64,000 nucleotides of DNA from Paenibacillus montaniterrae (lineage in GTDB: Bacteria; Bacillota; Bacilli; Paenibacillales; Paenibacillaceae). Under the pieces are notes generated by a model that ran no database searches, was not told where the DNA came from, and was given only the letters and a program-made list of their open reading frames with translations. How positions within the stretch are numbered: position 1 is the first letter of the stretch; the number at the start of each line of letters is the position of its first letter. A program made the position numbers and the translations under genes. This document shows, in pieces, positions 18,203-25,912 of the stretch. Location: positions 310,001 to 374,000 of the forward strand of contig NZ_BOSE01000003.1 in the NCBI RefSeq assembly GCF_018403185.1, given 5' to 3'.

Positions 18203-18384
18203 GTAGGTTCAAAACTGGACTTTGATGACGATGCGGTTACGTTGGAGCGTAGTCGGCGTCGAATCTTGAACGCTAGCGAAAATTCCGGTGCTCACGTAGC
18301 AAGTGCCTACGCTGCGCTCCTCATTTTCTACTAGCGTCCAAGCTTCTTGGTCCTGAAAGCCCAGTTTTGAACCCTTTATTGGAA
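18203..18384. repeat. Palindromic repeat family A, copy A2
   Basis: Begins at the base after the alpha-galactosidase stop codon. Perfect 12-bp terminal inverted repeat GTTCAAAACTGG (18207-18218) / CCAGTTTTGAAC (18361-18372), with the conserved inner CTTGAACGCTAGCG hairpin. Confidence 0.85.
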
Positions 18385-18386
18385 GA

Positions 18387-18570
18387 GGTAGGTTCAAAAC
18401 TGGATTTTGATGACGATGATGGGCGTTGTAGTGGATTCGGCGTCGAATCTTGAACGCTAGCGAAAATTCCGGTGCTCACGTAGCTTTCTGCCTACGCTGC
18501 GCTCCTCATTTTCTACTAGCGTCCAAGCTTCTTGGTCCTGAAAGCCCAGTTTTGAATCCTTTATTGGAAT
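18387..18570. repeat. Palindromic repeat family A, copy A3
   Basis: Direct tandem copy of A2 with the same GTTCAAAACTGG/CCAGTTTTGAA ends. It differs mainly in the variable stretch between GATGACGATG and CGTCGAATC. Confidence 0.85.
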
Positions 18571-18587
18571 TGGTTCTGCATTCAAGA

Positions 18588-18721
18588 AAGCTACAGTGAA
18601 GGAGCAAAGCATCCGAAAAACGGAGTGGGTTGCCTTTAACATCGTAATGCTGCCTATAAAATTAAAATAAGAGCATTACGATTTAAAAAGCGATTGGAGG
18701 ATGCTTAGCTCCGGAGCGCTG
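18588..18721. repeat. Palindromic repeat family B, copy B1
   Basis: Long hairpin: GGAGCAAAGCATCC (18601-18614) pairs with GGATGCTTAGCTCC (18699-18712, one mismatch), and inside it ATCGTAATGC pairs with GCATTACGAT around an AT-rich loop. Confidence 0.85.
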
Positions 18722-18762
18722 ATGCCGCTACGCTGCTTCGTAGCGCACTCAATAACAAAAAA
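18722..18762. repeat. Linker hairpin between B1 and B2
   Basis: Contains GCTACG-CTGCTT-CGTAGC followed by GCACTCAATAACAAAAA. The same linker, almost unchanged, joins B4 and B5 at 23615-23654, so B-linker-B is a composite unit. Confidence 0.75.
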
Positions 18763-18897
18763 AGCTACAGCGGAGGAGCAAAGCATCCGAAAAACGGAGT
18801 GTGTCGCCTTTAATATCGTAATGCAACCTATAAAATTCAAATAAAGAGCATTACGATTTAAAAAGCGACTGGAGGATGCTTAGCTCCGGAGCGCTGA
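18763..18897. repeat. Palindromic repeat family B, copy B2
   Basis: Same hairpin plan as B1 (GGAGCAAAGCATCC ... GGATGCTTAGCTCC; GTCGC/GCGAC; ATCGTAATGC/GCATTACGAT). Confidence 0.85.
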
Positions 18898-19003
18898 AAA
18901 ACGGAGTGTGTCGCCTTTAATATCGTAATGCAACCTATAAACTTCAAATAAAAAGCATTACGCTTTAAAAAGCGACTGGAGGATGCATTGCTCCGGAGCG
19001 CTG
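18898..19003. repeat. Palindromic repeat family B, truncated copy B3
   Basis: Lacks the left outer arm and starts at the AAAACGGAGTGTGTCGCC position, joined directly to the end of B2. The inner stem keeps TCGTAATGC and GCATTACG. Confidence 0.75.
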
Positions 19004-19008
19004 AAAAG

Positions 19009-19036
19009 GTCGGTTCAAAAGCTGGGCCTCGATGAT
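19009..19036. repeat. Family A end fragment at the lipoprotein stop
   Basis: GTCGGTTCAAAAGCTGGGCC followed by TCGATGA resembles the 5' end of family A and abuts the stop codon of the leftward lipoprotein gene. Together with A2, A3 and B1-B3 it fills the 18203-19036 gap. Confidence 0.55.
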
Positions 19037-19618
19037 TCACCGTTTTGCTGGCTGCCAAACAATTTTAGAAATAAAACAGATTCCGCCACTTTCTGGATGA
19101 AACTGCAAGCTGATCGTAAATGTTCCTAGATCAGGAACGATTTTTTCCACAATGGTAAGTTCATCCGCTTGATTCTCATTCTCCACGCGAATCCTGTTAT
19201 GGCTCACTTGATCGGGAGAAACCCCTGCTGGAATCAGATTTTGTGTTAATATTTCAGCTGCATGGTCTGGTGAACCTCTCCATGGGAAATGACCTTCGGC
19301 AAAGCCTTGAATGATTTCTTGAGTAATAAATTCGATTCGCCCGAAGGAATAATATGGAATTTCGGTTGCAGGCTTTTTAAAATCATCCTCCGTCAGCTCA
19401 AATAGAACAATAGGATCAAATGTATCGGCTTCTTCTAGTTCTTTATCTAATTTTATGGAAGGTTCATTGGATGTTATCGGAGTATCTTTTTCAACCCTAC
19501 TTTCCTCTTTGTTTTGACCAAGTTGTTGCAAAGCCTCAATGTTTTGAGAACAGGCAGATAGTAGAACTACCATTATCATCAATAACGGTACTGCCTTTTT
19601 GAATGAAAACATAAACAT
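19037..19618 (-). CDS. Putative lipoprotein of unknown function
   Basis: 193-aa protein with a lipoprotein signal peptide (MFMFSFKKAVPLLMIMVVLL, then SACS lipobox). A charged Glu/Lys/Asp-rich linker is followed by a compact domain of about 120 residues. The middle carries FDPIVLFELTEDDFKKPA and the end FHPESGGICFISKIVW. I do not recognise the family. It is AT-richer than its neighbours, runs opposite to the following two-component system, and its stop codon touches a repeat fragment. GGGAG precedes the ATG at 19618. A role as a sensor accessory is only a guess from position. Confidence 0.7.
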   Translation of the reverse strand: MFMFSFKKAVPLLMIMVVLLSACSQNIEALQQLGQNKEESRVEKDTPITSNEPSIKLDKELEEADTFDPIVLFELTEDDFKKPATEIPYYSFGRIEFITQEIIQGFAEGHFPWRGSPDHAAEILTQNLIPAGVSPDQVSHNRIRVENENQADELTIVEKIVPDLGTFTISLQFHPESGGICFISKIVWQPAKR

Positions 19619-19746
19619 ATCGCTCCCTTTTGGTTATATATAACAAATGTGGATGTCCTACACTCTTTAAGACGCTTTATCTCGGAAATGTGTTACAAAA
19701 TAAGATGTGTATCCTCTACAATCCCTATGTGCAGTGCATAATTGTA

Positions 19747-19776
19747 TTGTTTCAGCTTCTTTGCATGTGCCATAAT
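19747..19776 (+). promoter_or_regulatory. Candidate promoter of the second two-component operon
   Basis: TTGTTT (19747-19752), 18-bp spacer, CATAAT (19771-19776), 32 bp before the kinase start codon and its GGAGGTG site. Confidence 0.45.
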
Positions 19777-19807
19777 GTAAGGGCTTACTTTTGTGGAGGT
19801 GGCTTTC

Positions 19808-21664
19808 ATGCTTGAAATGATTAATAAGCTGAGACGTAAACGATATAGCTTCAGTACAAAGCTCATTTTAATTCTTGTTGCTGCCAATCTTATTATCTCT
19901 GGCATAACGGGTCTCATTACTTATCGCGTACATCAATCCCTTTTTAATGAGGAGCTCAGCCGGCAGCATACTATGCATAACCAGCAGGTTCTTGCCAGGC
20001 TTGATTCCCGTGTTAAGGATATGTATCGAATAACGGATTATATTACGTTGAACCCCATGGTTAAGCAACTAATTAGCGGACTAGAGGAGAATTCCAGTTC
20101 ATATGATCGATTAATGCTGGAGAAGGAGCTGGAGAAACAGCTGCGTCAGGTGCGTTTTGATGCACCGGAGATTGAAGCGATTCGAATCTATGATCTGAAA
20201 AATAATATGCTGAATTTGGGAAGCTTTACAGGCTCCTTTCAGCAGCTTCAACCGTCTTTTTTAACAGAAACGATTAATATGCTGGAAGGGACGAGCGGAG
20301 AATATATTTGGCGTCGAATAGGTGAGGATCAGTTTCAGGATAATGCCAATAAAAACTGGGTCCTGGCTGCACGGCTTATGCGCTCTGAAGATCTGGTTAC
20401 CTACGGTGTAATGCTCATTTTATTTAGAACCTCGCTTTTCGAAACGTACATGAAGGATTTACGGCAACAAGGAGATACAATAGGTTATTTGTATGATTCA
20501 AACGGAGATCTATTGTATATGTCTACCGGAAGTGGGCAGCAGCCAAACGTCCAAATTCCGAGTATTGACGGACTAATAAGCCAAATTGTTAAGGAAGGGG
20601 GACGGTCGTATTTATATACAAAGCAGGTTTCCGACCAGGTTCAATTTTCACTAGTTAGCCGGGCATCGTTAAAAGAGGTGCAGCATCGTAGTAAGCTTAT
20701 TTTGCAGGTGGCGATTATTTCAGCGCTAGCGAGCATGGTTTTTTCATGGCTTATTATTACGATTGTCAGTAAGCGACTGCTTAGTCCACTGAAAAAGCTC
20801 GTTCATGCCATGACTCGAGTTCGATCAGGGAAATTTGATACACGAGTTGAGATTCGTTCGCGTGATGAGCTTGGATTTATCGGGGATCGATTTAATCAGA
20901 TGACCGAGCAAATTGATACGCTCATTCGCGAGGTTTACCAGCGGGAATTGAGCGAGAAGGAAGCCGAGCTGAAAGCAATTCAAGCTAGATTGAATCCCCA
21001 TTTTATGTACAACACGCTAGGCATGTTTTTTTGGAAGTTTTATGTACTAGGCGATGAAAAATCTGCTCAGCTCGTCAATTCCTTATCTGAAATGCTTCAG
21101 TATTCGCTTGAGCCGCCAAGTCGTTTTACGACACTACGTGATGAATTAAAACAAATTAACCATTATTTAAGCATACAGCAAGCGCGATATAACGATGTGC
21201 TGACTACAGAAATAGATGTTCCGGATGAGCTGCTTGACAATCAGATTATTCGATTTTTAATCCAACCGATTGTTGAGAACGTATTTGTCCATGCGTTTCG
21301 CGATAAGAAGAATGATCGCTATCTTGTCATTCGTGGTAGATGTGAAGTAAACTCGAGCACAGAGCAATCATTTCTTAGTCTAACAATTCAAGATAATGGC
21401 TGCGGCATGGAGATCGAAACAATAGAGCGCATTCTGTACAGCGCTCCTCATTGGACAAGCACTGAAAAGGAACGGGACAGAATTGGACTCAGCAGTGTTA
21501 TTCGACGTATTGAGCTAATGCATGGCAAGTCATATGGAATTGAAATTAGCTCAAAGCTTGGAACAGGAACTCTTGTTAAGCTGCGGCTTCCTTTAGAATG
21601 TGAACAACCTCTTATGGATGAAAGGGAGGGGAACTTGGTTGATCGGAAAGCTGATAGTGGTTGA
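19808..21664 (+). CDS. YesM/LytS-type sensor histidine kinase (second pair)
   Basis: 618-aa kinase. TM1 (LILILVAANLIISGITGLIT), extracellular dCache-like domain, TM2 near residues 300-322 (VAIISALASMVFSWLIIT), HAMP (KRLLSPLKKL), His_kinase LNPHFMYNTL near 395 (His intact), and HATPase with QPIVENVFVHAF near 486 and DNGCGM near 530. The ATG at 19808 is chosen over a GTG at 19793 because GGAGGTG lies 6 bases upstream. It overlaps the response regulator by 26 bases. The kinase-regulator module is bounded by repeat islands and looks AT-richer than the first pair, which may mean separate ancestry. Confidence 0.9.
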   Translation: MLEMINKLRRKRYSFSTKLILILVAANLIISGITGLITYRVHQSLFNEELSRQHTMHNQQVLARLDSRVKDMYRITDYITLNPMVKQLISGLEENSSSYDRLMLEKELEKQLRQVRFDAPEIEAIRIYDLKNNMLNLGSFTGSFQQLQPSFLTETINMLEGTSGEYIWRRIGEDQFQDNANKNWVLAARLMRSEDLVTYGVMLILFRTSLFETYMKDLRQQGDTIGYLYDSNGDLLYMSTGSGQQPNVQIPSIDGLISQIVKEGGRSYLYTKQVSDQVQFSLVSRASLKEVQHRSKLILQVAIISALASMVFSWLIITIVSKRLLSPLKKLVHAMTRVRSGKFDTRVEIRSRDELGFIGDRFNQMTEQIDTLIREVYQRELSEKEAELKAIQARLNPHFMYNTLGMFFWKFYVLGDEKSAQLVNSLSEMLQYSLEPPSRFTTLRDELKQINHYLSIQQARYNDVLTTEIDVPDELLDNQIIRFLIQPIVENVFVHAFRDKKNDRYLVIRGRCEVNSSTEQSFLSLTIQDNGCGMEIETIERILYSAPHWTSTEKERDRIGLSSVIRRIELMHGKSYGIEISSKLGTGTLVKLRLPLECEQPLMDEREGNLVDRKADSG

Positions 21665-23153
21665 TGATGAATCCTGGTTTAGGGAAGGATTAATGATGCT
21701 GATCGGCAAGGAACAGCTTGGCTGGGAGGTTGTAGGAGAGGCGTCTGATGGGGAAGAGGCGCTTGCATTAATCGAAACAACAAAACCGGATCTTGTCATT
21801 ACAGATATTCGTATGCCTGTTGTTGACGGGCTGATGCTAACGGAACGTCTGGCTGAAACACATCGTGATATTATGGTCATTATTTTAACAGGATACCGTG
21901 ATTTTGAGTACGCTCAACACGCTTTGCGAAATGGTGCGATTGAATATTTGTTGAAGCCAGTATCACTTCAGGAGACATGCCGTGTATTGCGAAAAGCATA
22001 TGACAGATATCGGCAGAAGCAAGTTGAGCAAAAGCTTCGTTTGCGTGAAAAGCAGTTGAATATATTAAGAGCTGCACTATTTCGACTGCCTTGTAATAAG
22101 CAAGAATGGAATGAAGTAAGCTCCCAATTTAGCGGGTATGAGCTATGGGTGCTGCAGGTTGAGAACTACTTCCCTCAAGATAGAAATTATGAAGAGAAAG
22201 ATATCGAGCTGTTGCATTACGCGATAGCAAATATAGGAGGAGAACTGCTTCAGTCGCAGAATCAGCAAGGGATTCTTCTTTCTTTAAATAATTGGGAGCT
22301 TGTATTCCTGCTTGCACCTGGCGAAGCTGTACAGCGATATTGCACACTAGTAACGGAAAATATAAACGCTCTTCTACATCTGGCGGTGCAATGGCATTGC
22401 GGCGGATTAATACAGCAATTGGAGGAACTCGAGCTGCGATATGCTCAGCTGAGAGGAGTATACTTGCACGCTAGCAATACAAGGCTGGACGATAAGGCTG
22501 AACGATCAATTGAACTGCGCGAGAATGTATTGTCGGACTTAATTATTGGTGATGTGGAAGGAGCGAGAAAGAAGCTTATTGCGCATATAGAGCGAGCGGC
22601 CAGCTTCACGCTGCACCATTGTAAAACAGAGATTTATATTTTAGTGTTGGCTTTATCAAGCCTGCTAGATACAAATTTTAAACAGCTGCAAGCAGACAAC
22701 AGCAATGATTTGCATCTGGAGTCGATCCTGTTGCTTGAAGAAAAAGCTAAAATAACGGAGTGGGCGCTCATCAAAACTGAGGCTTTTCTCAGCAGATTTG
22801 AGCAGTGGCTGCAAGAAAAACGAGAGAATGTCGTGCAACAGGCGAAACAATATATCGAGCTGCATTACAAGGAAAGCTGCTCACTACAGCTGGTTGCTGC
22901 CCACGTCCATGTAACGCCCAATTATTTAAGCAATCTATTTAAACGAGAAACGGGAGTCGCCTTTAGCAATTATATCAGCATGCTGCGAATCGAGAACGCA
23001 AAGAACCTGCTGACCTTCACAAAAATGAGAATATCTGAAATAGCAGAGCACACCGGTTTTGATAGTGCGAGTTATTTTACGACGGTGTTTAGGCAAGTAA
23101 CAGGCAAATCGCCAACCGAATACCGAAAGGAAGTTCAAATAGCTGGACTTTGA
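21639..23153 (+). CDS. YesN-type response regulator, C-terminus provided by a repeat
   Basis: About 504 aa. REC: VVDDESWFREG, phospho-Asp in ITDIRMPVVDG (near residue 55), ILTGYRDFEYA, LLKPVS. C-terminal AraC helix-turn-helix: VTPNYLSNLFKRETG, ISEIAEHTGFDSASYFTTVF, SPTEYRK. The start is TTG at 21639 with GGGAGGGG upstream, inside the kinase gene. The last seven codons (E-V-Q-I-A-G-L) and the TGA are part of repeat copy A4, so the element has replaced the original stop. The likely target is a nearby sugar importer, perhaps the LplB/YtcP system at 25.9-29.5 kb. Confidence 0.88.
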   Translation: MIGKLIVVDDESWFREGLMMLIGKEQLGWEVVGEASDGEEALALIETTKPDLVITDIRMPVVDGLMLTERLAETHRDIMVIILTGYRDFEYAQHALRNGAIEYLLKPVSLQETCRVLRKAYDRYRQKQVEQKLRLREKQLNILRAALFRLPCNKQEWNEVSSQFSGYELWVLQVENYFPQDRNYEEKDIELLHYAIANIGGELLQSQNQQGILLSLNNWELVFLLAPGEAVQRYCTLVTENINALLHLAVQWHCGGLIQQLEELELRYAQLRGVYLHASNTRLDDKAERSIELRENVLSDLIIGDVEGARKKLIAHIERAASFTLHHCKTEIYILVLALSSLLDTNFKQLQADNSNDLHLESILLLEEKAKITEWALIKTEAFLSRFEQWLQEKRENVVQQAKQYIELHYKESCSLQLVAAHVHVTPNYLSNLFKRETGVAFSNYISMLRIENAKNLLTFTKMRISEIAEHTGFDSASYFTTVFRQVTGKSPTEYRKEVQIAGL

Positions 23154-23313
23154 TGACGATGATGGGCGTTGTAGTATACTCGACGGCGAATCTTGAACGC
23201 TAGCGAAAACTGCGGTGCTCACGTAGCTATTGGCCTACGCTGCGCTCCTCGTTTTCTACTAGCGTCCAAGCTTCTTGGTCCTGAAAGCCGAGCTTTTAAA
23301 CTTACATTGGAAG
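23130..23313. repeat. Palindromic repeat family A, copy A4 (overlaps gene end)
   Basis: Family A unit that starts inside the response-regulator gene and supplies its final codons and stop. Inner CTTGAACGCTAGCG hairpin intact; ends GTTCAAATAGCTGG and GAGCTTTTAAAC partly paired. Confidence 0.85.
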
Positions 23314-23315
23314 GG

Positions 23316-23470
23316 GAAGTTCAAATAGCTGGACTTTGAAGACGATGTGATGCTTCGTAGCGGATTCGACGGCGAATATGTCGCGTTACCGAAAGCTGCG
23401 GTGCTCACGTAGCTTTCTGCCTACGCTGCGCTCCTCGTCTTTCTACTGTCGTCCGAGTTTCTTGCTCCTG
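23316..23470. repeat. Palindromic repeat family A, diverged copy A5
   Basis: Starts with the same GAAGTTCAAATAGCTGGACT as A4 but the inner stem is altered (GTCGCGTTACCG in place of TTGAACGCTAGCG) and the 3' end is lost at the junction with family B. The GCTCACGTAG...CTACGCTGCGCTCC core remains. Confidence 0.7.
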
Positions 23471-23480
23471 CACTCCAAAG

Positions 23481-23614
23481 AAACACCAGCGGAGGAGCAA
23501 AGCATCCGAAAAACGAAGTGTGTCGCCTTTAACATCGTAATGCTACCTATAAAATTCAAAAAAGAGCATTACGATTTAAAAAGCGACTGGAGGATGCTTA
23601 GCTCCGGAGCGCTG
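23481..23614. repeat. Palindromic repeat family B, copy B4
   Basis: Same plan as B2: GGAGCAAAGCATCC, GTCGCC, ATCGTAATGC, AT-rich loop, GCATTACGAT, GCGAC, GGATGCTTAGCTCC. Confidence 0.85.
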
Positions 23615-23654
23615 ATGCTGCTACGCTGCTTCGTAGCGCACTCAATAACAAAAA
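23615..23654. repeat. Linker hairpin between B4 and B5
   Basis: Nearly identical to the 18722-18762 linker (CTACGCTGCTTCGTAGCGCA then CTCAATAACAAAAA). Confidence 0.75.
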
Positions 23655-23788
23655 AAGCTACAGCGAAGGAGCAAAGCATCCAAAAAACGGAGTGTGTCGC
23701 CTTTAACATCGTAATGCAACCTATAAAATTCAAATAAAAAGCATTACGATTTAAAAAGCGACTTCAGGATGCTTTGCTCCGGAGCTCT
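23655..23788. repeat. Palindromic repeat family B, copy B5 (touches MFS stop)
   Basis: Family B unit whose right outer arm (GGATGCTTTGCTCCGGAGC) runs into the TAG stop of the leftward MFS gene at 23787-23789. With A4, A5 and B4 it accounts for the whole 23154-23786 gap. Confidence 0.8.
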
Positions 23789-24995
23789 ATACTGTTTGAT
23801 TTTTTGAGGCGCCCCAGCCTGATATAAACAGCAGGGCGCTAATGACAAGCAACAATAACAGCGGAAGGCTCCAGCTTGCTGTGACGTCGTGGAGCAAGCC
23901 AAATAGAATAGGTCCAGTTGCTGCCAGTGAATATCCAATGGATTGCGACATGCCGGATAATGAAGCTGCGTCGTGGGCATTTTTCGTTCGCAAGCTCAAG
24001 AAGATCATTGCAAGGCTGAACGCAGATCCACCGCCAATTCCAAGCAAAATGGTCCATAATGGAAGAAGTGCATTTCCACTCCAATACAGGCCTGCTATAG
24101 CTGCAATCAACAAGCTTGCCGTAATGATAACTAGTAAACGCTGGTTTTTCATGCGACCTGCAACTATCGGCATGATGAATGAAACGGGCAGCGCAGCGAT
24201 TTGAAACAGCGATAGCATCCAACCGGCACTATCTTCACTCAAGCCCCTGCTTGTCAAGAGTTCAGGCAGCCAGGCGATTAACACATAGAACAAGAGTGAC
24301 TGCATCCCCATAAAAATTGTAACCATCCATGCAAGCGGCGAACGCCACAAACTTCGACGTGCTGAGGCACTGCCTGCTGTTGAAACGGCAGAAATGTGAT
24401 TCGCTCGAGCTTGAGGCAGCCAGCATAACGCAGCCAATAAAGCGAGTGCGCCCCAGATAACAAGCGCACCATTCCAACCGAAGCCTAGATCACGGGCGAG
24501 TGGAACGCTGACACCAGATGCAATTGCCCCGCATAAATTCATCGACACGGAGTATACTCCTGTCATCAGACCAACTTGACTTGCGAAATTCCGCTTGACA
24601 AGACTCGGAATAAGCACGTTGCACACTGCAATCGCGAGCCCAAGCAAAGCGGTGCCTATAAACAACGATGCTGTTGTGCTTAATGAACGGATAACGATAC
24701 TGGCGATGAGCAGAACCAACGCGTAAAGCAGGGCCCGTTCTGCCCCAAAGCGGCGTGCCAGAATGGGGATGAACGGTGAAAGAACGGCGAAAGCAAGTAA
24801 CGGTAATGTTGTAAGCAGACCTGCTGCTGTATTCGATAGTCCCAACGAATCACGAATTGAGCCAATTAGCGGACCTACTGATGTTAACGGCGATCGCATA
24901 GTCAGTGCAATCAAGACAATGCCGACAATGATTGGCCAACTCGCCGACAAAGACTTTTTGACCGTTGTTGACTTCGTATCACTCAGTACGCTCAC
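23787..24995 (-). CDS. MFS transporter, CynX/NimT family
   Basis: 402-aa, 12-TM major facilitator. It matches the CynX/NimT (cyanate / 2-nitroimidazole transporter) group: LTMRSPLTSVGPLIGSIRDS at the first helix, LARRFGAERALLYALVLL in the loop 2-3 region, and a second-half repeat beginning after residue 210. Substrate cannot be told from sequence; small anions or drug efflux are the family precedents. The GTG start overlaps the regulator's TGA by four bases (GTGA), with AAGGAGG 9 bases upstream, so it is translationally coupled and probably controlled by the FadR-type protein. Confidence 0.85.
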   Translation of the reverse strand: MSVLSDTKSTTVKKSLSASWPIIVGIVLIALTMRSPLTSVGPLIGSIRDSLGLSNTAAGLLTTLPLLAFAVLSPFIPILARRFGAERALLYALVLLIASIVIRSLSTTASLFIGTALLGLAIAVCNVLIPSLVKRNFASQVGLMTGVYSVSMNLCGAIASGVSVPLARDLGFGWNGALVIWGALALLAALCWLPQARANHISAVSTAGSASARRSLWRSPLAWMVTIFMGMQSLLFYVLIAWLPELLTSRGLSEDSAGWMLSLFQIAALPVSFIMPIVAGRMKNQRLLVIITASLLIAAIAGLYWSGNALLPLWTILLGIGGGSAFSLAMIFLSLRTKNAHDAASLSGMSQSIGYSLAATGPILFGLLHDVTASWSLPLLLLLVISALLFISGWGASKNQTV

Positions 24996-25684
24996 AGCTG
25001 GTCTCCTCCTTCGGCAACGAGAACCGCTTTTGATTGCGAAATATAACGATGAACGGCTGCTGCAGCACGAGCAGCGTCCTGTTCGACAATCGCTTCGACC
25101 AGTTGTCGGTGTATTTCTATAAATTCCGTATCCACTTCATAACGAGTCATGCTTGTAATTGAATCTTGAGAAGCTTCAGCGATATGGTCGTATAACTCAA
25201 TCAATACTTCATTATGAGACGAAGTGACGATGCTTTGGTGAAGACGAATATCCTCTGTTACAAAGCGATCAATGTCGCCGTTTGCTGCCGCTGCCTCACA
25301 GCGCTCCAATTGAAGCAGAAGCTCTTGCGCCTCATCGCTCGTTCTGCGTTGCGCAGCAAGATGTGCTGCTTCGCGTTCGAGCGCATGCCGAACTTCCAAC
25401 GTCTGCAGCGTATCCGAGCGCAGAATACGCTTTTGCAGCACAACTCCCAAAGCACTTGAAGAACAGACATAAGTTCCGTCCCCTTGCTTTGTTTTTAATA
25501 GACCCGCGTGTATTAATGCTCGAATCGCTTCTCTTAATGTATTGCGGCTGACATTCAACTCCGCCATCAACTCTGGTTCAGCCGGGATGCGCATCCCGAC
25601 AGTCCACTTGCCGGATTCGATCAAACTTTCCATTTGCAGTGCAACTTGTTCAACCAACGTTAGCCGGTTTGTTTTCTGAAGCAT
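24992..25684 (-). CDS. GntR/FadR-family transcriptional regulator (FCD domain)
   Basis: 230-aa repressor-type regulator. Winged helix at about 10-75 (ALQMESLIESGKWTVGMRIP, ELNVSRNTLREAIRALIHAG, KQGDGTYV) and an all-helical FCD ligand domain at about 90-215 (ALEREAAHLAAQRRTSDEA, DIRLHQSIVTSSHNEVL, HRQLVEAI with the metal-ligand pattern of FCD proteins). FCD regulators commonly bind small carboxylates or amino acids with a divalent metal. It forms an operon with the MFS gene downstream and is divergent from the sugar importer; the 228-bp gap between them could hold operators for both. Confidence 0.9.
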   Translation of the reverse strand: MLQKTNRLTLVEQVALQMESLIESGKWTVGMRIPAEPELMAELNVSRNTLREAIRALIHAGLLKTKQGDGTYVCSSSALGVVLQKRILRSDTLQTLEVRHALEREAAHLAAQRRTSDEAQELLLQLERCEAAAANGDIDRFVTEDIRLHQSIVTSSHNEVLIELYDHIAEASQDSITSMTRYEVDTEFIEIHRQLVEAIVEQDAARAAAAVHRYISQSKAVLVAEGGDQL

Positions 25685-25912
25685 AAGTCTACCTTCTCTC
25701 TTTTACCTTTTATCAAACGTAGGATGTTTGGTTAATTGGTATTTTATCAGACATATGTAATTGAAACAAGTCTTTACGGTTCGAAATAATCTGAAGTTTT
25801 TTATTTCTGTGTAGAATATTTAAAGTTTAGCTGTAAATATCAAATGCTCGATGTTATGCGTTTCATTATAATTCCAATAAGAACAATCCAAACAACAAGA
25901 AAGGAGAAGATT

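Noticed and set aside
18209..18642. Two minus-strand frames sharing the string GFQDQEAWTLVENEERSVG
   Set aside because: The shared peptide is only the translation of repeat units A2 and A3; no start signal or domain supports a gene.
23378..23737. 119-codon plus-strand open frame in the second repeat island
   Set aside because: It consists of repeat family A and B sequence; similar fragments appear in the other island in different frames, so it is an artefact of the palindromes.
18203..23788. Composite transposon around the two-component system
   Set aside because: The islands contain no transposase and no target duplication could be identified, so I call them repeat islands that may recombine, not a transposon.
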